DNA of 64,000 nucleotides, taken from the NCBI GenBank assembly GCA_945643635.1, contig CALZFC010000062.1:259501-323500 (forward strand), written 5' to 3'. The position numbers and the translations under genes were made by a program. Of the stretch, positions 59,040 to 64,000 are shown piece by piece; position 1 is the stretch's first letter; every line of letters starts with the position of its first letter. Below the pieces are notes generated by a model. The model searched no databases and was not told the DNA's origin. It saw only the letters and a list, made by a program, of their open reading frames with translations. Source of the DNA: Allodiplogaster sudhausi. Its lineage: Eukaryota; Nematoda; Chromadorea; Rhabditida; Diplogasteridae.

Positions 59040-60224
59040 TTCTTCTTTCGATTACATTATAACAATTTTTCTATTTTATCCGTGCTTCTATCTTTGAGTT
59101 ACCAAACCTAAGAATTATTTTCGTTCTAAAATTGTACAAAGAATAATGTGTAAGTCTTATATAAATGTATATTCTTCTAGAGGCATATACATATAGTATA
59201 TCTGTGCATATTAGGCGACAAAATTTCATAATTATAAATCGTTCCCGGCAGTAAAAGTTAAGTCGCCCGTCGTTATCTTAGTAAAAGAATCCTAACTTTT
59301 AGCGTTACATAATGACTCAAAATCAACATAATATTCGTGTTCCCCATGCTCGAAAACCCCTCTGTGCACGATTTGGTTCTGATTGAGGGAATTTGTTTTT
59401 AACTCCCTCGCCCTCTCGGAATTATCCCGCCCAAAATTTTAGTCGGCCAAAGATTCGGCCTCCATTTCCACCTTCTTGTCTGGGGAGGGCCATCAGCTCT
59501 CCTGTCCTGCCACTGATTTCCAACGTAAACGCATCATTCCAACATAAAGAAAACAATATATTTTATAATATTTTCTCATCTCATTCATGGACTACAAAAT
59601 TTCGTTTCAGATACTCCATCTTTATTCACAATTGTTTGGGATGCACGAATAGTTACGGAACACAAGACATTTGTGACCCTAACAATAAAGGAAGCAATAA
59701 GAGGGCGCAAGACCAAATAGACTCCGTAGACCACGAGATCGCACAGACAAGACATGAGCAAGTACAGTCGAATTGAGAATTATATGACAATTCGGAGCTC
59801 AGCTGAGTAAAGTAGAAATAAACAAACCGATAAAATCATAGTAATTCCACAAGAGCACGAGATGAGGAGAGATCGGGCAGAAGGGCGTACTGCTTAGAGA
59901 AAAGAGACACATCCCATACACTAAGCAAGACGTATATGGATATTAGATAACAAAAGATACACAAGCAGCGAGAATTAGTAAAAAAAAACATTCCATGTGA
60001 AGGAACCCGCATGAACAGTGCCAATGAGTGAGGATGCCTGGAACTTCCCTCGACTCACGGGGTGCACTATCGGAATAGATTAGTCAGCAATCATATCACC
60101 TATCGAATACATCAGATTCAAATTGCAAATCATAAGCACAAAGTAACTCGACACAACTTTAACGGTGCCAAAGAGGAGATGGAGGCGTTCAAGTGGGAAA
60201 GATGAGGAAAAATACACAAATGCA
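59040..60224. other. Convergent intergenic region, no gene seen
   Basis: Lies between the ends of the receptor (+) and the NEMP1-like gene (-). A 127-codon frame at 59,393 has no recognisable domain. Confidence 0.5.
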
Positions 60225-62700
60225 CTAGGACAACACGTGTTCTGTCTCCCCTAGTACACGGTACACGGTCTCCTGCTCGTCATCGTCACTAGTCATGTAC
60301 TCCCTCATCGTGTCGGCATCCACGCCCGCTCCGTCCCTCTGGCTATTCGGCGGGGGCGGAGCCGGGGCCGGAACGGGGCGGCCTCCCCTCCGCTTCATCG
60401 GCGTCGCCTCCAGAAAGTCCTCTTCGTCCTGTTCCTGTCCTCCTCCTCGTCCCTTTCCACTTCTCAGTGAAGATGATGAAGAGAGATTCCGAAGGCGGCG
60501 AGGTGCAGAGTACGCCCTGCAAGCAACGCAGCGCCGTTTCAACATATTCAAATGGTGTCATTTCATAAACAAATGATGACAATCGTTAACATTGAATGAT
60601 GCCTTGGAATACTACTTGTCTATCAAAACAGTGAACACCACCGTCTGGATGCTCGTTCTTTCTACCATAAACTTGCCCTCGTATACCTCTTGATATGGAT
60701 GCGATATTTAAATATTTCTGCTATACCCTTTCTAATCATTGTCTGAAGTGAGAGTATCTGGACAATTGATAACTGCTACCGTACTCTCTATCGTAGTTGT
60801 CCCTGTCGCTCTGATGTCTCCGTGAGGTAGAATGCTGCATGGATCGGTTGCTGAGATGTGACTGGGTAGTGATGTGACTGATGTTGCTCTGTCGTGTTCG
60901 TGGTTGAGAGCGGAGAGAGTGGAAAGCGTAGGCGTCATCCTCTGAATCAGAATGCAATTTTGTAAAAAAAAATTAGTCAAACAAATTTTTACAAAAAATA
61001 TCAAGGTGGTATTTTTCCATGAATTTGATTATGTTTTGTTATTCTGAATTGGTCTAATGAAAACCATCAGGGCCTGAAAATTACCTTCCTTTATCGTTCT
61101 ATTCTAGGTTTTTTTTTATTTATGAAACTATATAATCTTTTTGTAAGCTAAAATATCCTTGATAGTCGTCGTTCTCATCGGGATCGAAGAAGTGAGGGGA
61201 CTGCGCGGCTAACGAGCGCTGCGAGGGCAGAGATCTGACAGACACTGTACGGCCAGTCCGGAAACTGCGTCCGTCGTCATCCTGAAAAAGAATTTATACT
61301 AATTATTTACACATAATCTTTCTAATGTTAAAATAAATTAATATTTGCAAAACATTTTGTAAACAACTATGACTAATTTCGCTCTATAAAAATATTTTAT
61401 CCCTAAAAATTTATGCAATGAACAGTTCCACTCTTTTCTAAGTGGATTAAATTCATACCATCGCTGTTTCCAGATGTCATGAGAACTGGCACGAAGTGCT
61501 CACGGTAATTCAAAACGGTAAGGGGAAAAGTAGTAAAATCACACATTGTTGTCCTTTCCAAATATATAGCATAAAATATATAAAAAGAAGAATAGCTGAC
61601 CGAATATTCATCGTCGTCCGTCATGATGATATCGTAGTTCGCCACTTCACGCACATCCACGTGCCCTCCTCCCCCATTCTGCAATGAACACAGTTCAACA
61701 ACTACTAATGTAAAGGAGACATCCCTGTGCTTCTTCTGAAAAAGAAATACAACTATTTCTTTGAAAAACAAAATCCCATAAGTTTTACGAAATGTATCTG
61801 CCGTTAAAGCTTATATTCTTTTTAAAAAAATACATAGTAATAATGGTAAATACCCACCTCCTCGGCTGCTTGAGTTTGTTCGTGAGCAGCCAGGTGTCCG
61901 CAGCGGGGCTGTTTCGGCAGAAGTCTCGCAGGCGGTCGAGCTCCTGCTTCGTGTATTCAGCACCCTGCCAACCACAATTATCCAACCCATTTCCAAGGCG
62001 CGTCAAGAAATTATAAAAAAATTAAAACAACTATTCAACCTTTTAGGGGAAAATAAAGCAAGGTTAACGGGGCGAAATTAAAACTCAGAATAAAACTACG
62101 ACTTATCACCTCTTTAAAAGCCAGTGAAAAGATCTAATAATTTCGCGCTGGAATTCATCCTCAGAGAGAAGCCGACGGGGCTTCGGAAAGAAGTAATCCC
62201 TAAAAGAGTCAATTTGTAAATTGGAAAATAGTATTTTTTTTAAATTATACTCGTTGAAGTACTTTTTGAAAGAGGGACTATGTAAGAAGACGACGAAATG
62301 CCAAAAAATAGTGGAACAAATTAGAAATGAATGAAATATAACTCTTACCAAAGAGAAAGAAAGGCGGAGAAGATGTCCCTGGCGAGGCCACCGAGGAGAG
62401 AATGGAGAACGAGCACGGCGATGGCTGCCAGCGTCACTTCCACCAGCTATAATCTATTCTTAGCTTTTCACTATTTATATTTAGTCGCTTACAAGCATTT
62501 TTTCGAGGTAAACCAAGAAAAAGTCTAAAATAAAATGGAGCCAAACCATACAATAACTACAAATATTAATATACTACCCTGATATTAGCGTAATAAAACT
62601 ACTAGCATGAGAACTGCAGTAAATTAGCGCGCATCCAATCGCTTGGAACGTCCATTGTAGCAGATTCAGCGATCTATAAATAAGAGCTACTTTCTTTCTT

Positions 62701-62743
<43 letters not shown>

Positions 62744-63133
62744 TTGAAGCAAACCTCTCATCAGTTGGTGGGCCGCGTTTGTAGCAATAGGCAAGCGAGA
62801 TCACAACAACAGTCACCTGCAGAGAAATACTATTCAATAAGAATCTCCTTTAAAAATCTCAGAAATACCACCAAAAACTTTTACCATCACGTCATAAGTA
62901 TAGAACGAAACTATTCCCCGAAATATAAGGAAAGGCGAGCTAAATAACTATAAAATCATCCCTAATTTCATAATATCAATATGTACGTGATCATGAGCAG
63001 AAAGCAAAAAAAAACGTACTCGAGTAACCAGCATACTTTAACGCTATTTAAGAGAGCCTCTCCGTATGCTTCCAGTAGGGCCTGCCCCAGATCCAGATGT
63101 TGGATTTCGAGAGCGAAAACTTTGTCGGACATG
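60225..63133 (-). CDS. NEMP1: NEMP1/TMEM194-like nuclear envelope membrane protein (5' part not found)
   Basis: Integral inner nuclear membrane protein that stiffens the envelope and supports fertility in animals. Recognisable minus-strand blocks in order: exon near 63,055-63,125 (FALEIQHLDLGQALLEAYGE), 62,755-62,816 (VVISLAYCYKRGPPTDER), about 62,578-62,673 (SLNLLQWTFQAIGCALIYCS), 62,349-62,446 (TLAAIAVLVLHSLLGGLARD), 62,110-62,199 (FFPKPRRLLSEDEFQRE), 61,857-61,964 (YTKQELDRLRDFC), 61,601-61,678, about 61,160-61,281, 60,736 to about 60,925, and possibly 60,225-60,516. The SFAVCY-x-GPP-like motif, RRLL(S/T)E(D/E)E and (E/Q)LxxLRxFC are family marks. N-terminal exons and early TM segments are not visible. 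Several joints do not keep phase, and the last exon could belong elsewhere. Confidence 0.75.
62704..62741. repeat. (AT)n microsatellite
   Basis: Pure TA/AT run of about 38 bp in an intron of the NEMP1-like gene. Confidence 0.95.
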
Positions 63134-64000
63134 GTAACAAGATTAAATGACAAAACTTTTTTTTCAAAAAATATACATGCGTGAACAGTTAAAAGTATGG
63201 ATAATATGTGATTTGATGTATCTCGCTTCAAAATCAACATTTTTCCATTAACTTTTTTTTAAAGGCATTTCGGTTGAATTCTAATCAAAAACTCTATTGA
63301 TGTATTTGGTCAAATATTTTATTCTCATGCCGAAAAATTATTTTAAATATTTCAATTTCACCGTTGAATACCTTATACTCATTTAGTCCTGGGTTTTATA
63401 TCTCAAAATGTAGAGCATTAAAAACTGTATAACATATATTCTTTTCGTTTAGTGTGTCCTACCCTAAAGGGGTTACAAATAGGCTCAAATCGGAAAAGTG
63501 CCCTATGGATCTTTGAAAAGCCAATTTTCTGGGAAGCCATTTCCGCAGCCGTTATTTCTCGCTGATTGAACATATCACCACATGTTATATGCCATATTAT
63601 AGCTATCGCTCAGACGAACAACTTTCCCATACATCACTTATGTATGATAAATAGCTTGTTTGATCTACTTTTTTGGGTTCGAATATTTTGACCGCTTATT
63701 TGACTTTACCGACAATTTACACTTTTTGGCGGATATATTAATTTCGATAGAGCGCAAAAATAGCTATCGATTGATAGGTCATTCTTTAAGATTGGTTTTG
63801 GCATTTTCCAGAAATGAATTTTTTAATGGCATTTTGGTCCATTGGTTGTGCACGTCGAATGTCATGGGTCACAGGTTCAAAACCGCGCTCGTGCAAACCC
63901 TTTTGCGGGCTTTTAGCACGGGAAATCTGCAATATAAACATCGGCTCTGAACTCATTGTGCTATGGGGAGCAGAATGATGTATAGTATGAGTAGGAATCA
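63134..64000. other. Window end, mostly unassigned
   Basis: Expected upstream intron or exons of the NEMP1-like gene, but no exon is visible on the minus strand. The 96-codon plus-strand frame from 63,660 overlaps the tRNA-like sequence and has no recognised domain. Confidence 0.4.
63830..63900 (+). repeat. tRNA-like Pol III promoter boxes (SINE or tRNA relic)
   Basis: TGGTCCATTGG at 63,835-63,845 fits the tRNA A box. GGTTCAAAACC at 63,874-63,884 fits a B box, 28 bp downstream. No intact cloverleaf can be folded, so it is a degenerate tRNA or tRNA-derived SINE head, not a functional tRNA. Confidence 0.35.

Noticed and set aside
63049..63069. TTAAGAGAGCCTCTCCGTATG, 19 of 21 bases like the end of the 19.5-kb palindrome
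   Set aside because: It lies inside an exon that aligns with NEMP proteins (EALLNS region), with no partner end or element body nearby, so I treat it as a chance match.

Overview
The window reads as nematode nuclear DNA. It holds three genes with the nematode cuticle-collagen N-terminus and a nematode-type serpentine chemoreceptor. The compact genes have mostly short introns ending in TTTCAG-like acceptors. (CT)n/(GA)n microsatellites are extremely abundant in introns and intergenic DNA, and no operon could be proven. Exon joins below were worked out by hand from reading frame, GT/AG sites and remembered family sequence, so they are models and not transcript-supported structures.

Layout. 1-1.9 kb: repeats. 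1.9-4.0 kb (+): GNAT acetyltransferase. 5.3-6.5 kb: a 41-bp minisatellite and a possible secreted-protein first exon running into a GA tract. 8.3-14.8 kb (+): three tandem paralogous genes, each with a pair of C2H2 zinc fingers; the intron of the first holds a 3.3-kb foldback element with an 8-bp target duplication. 16.5-17.3 kb: unassigned candidate exons. 18.1-25.1 kb (+): NDUFAF7 (complex I assembly methyltransferase), with a 2.5-kb palindromic element in one intron. 27.7-29.5 kb (+): VPS29 (retromer). 30-34.4 kb: CT-rich intergenic DNA. 34.5-39.8 kb (+): plexin-domain-containing (PLXDC/TEM7) receptor. 41.9-43.4 and 44.9-46.4 kb (-) and 50.0-51.6 kb (+): three cuticle collagens. 53.2-56.2 kb: a 3.0-kb inverted-repeat element with a 10-bp target duplication carrying a DXO/RAI1-like fragment. 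56.3-59.0 kb (+): seven-TM serpentine receptor. 60.2-63.1 kb (-): NEMP1-like nuclear-envelope membrane protein, with its 5' end not found in the window.

The genes do not form one pathway. They are ordinary housekeeping genes (NDUFAF7, VPS29, NEMP1) mixed with lineage-expanded families (collagens, chemoreceptor, zinc-finger trio). What sets the window apart is at least six non-autonomous DNA transposons whose ends and target duplications can be read directly: three large inverted-repeat elements, two copies of one 160-180 bp MITE family, and a TTAA-flanked MITE. The DXO-like fragment inside one of them looks like captured host sequence.
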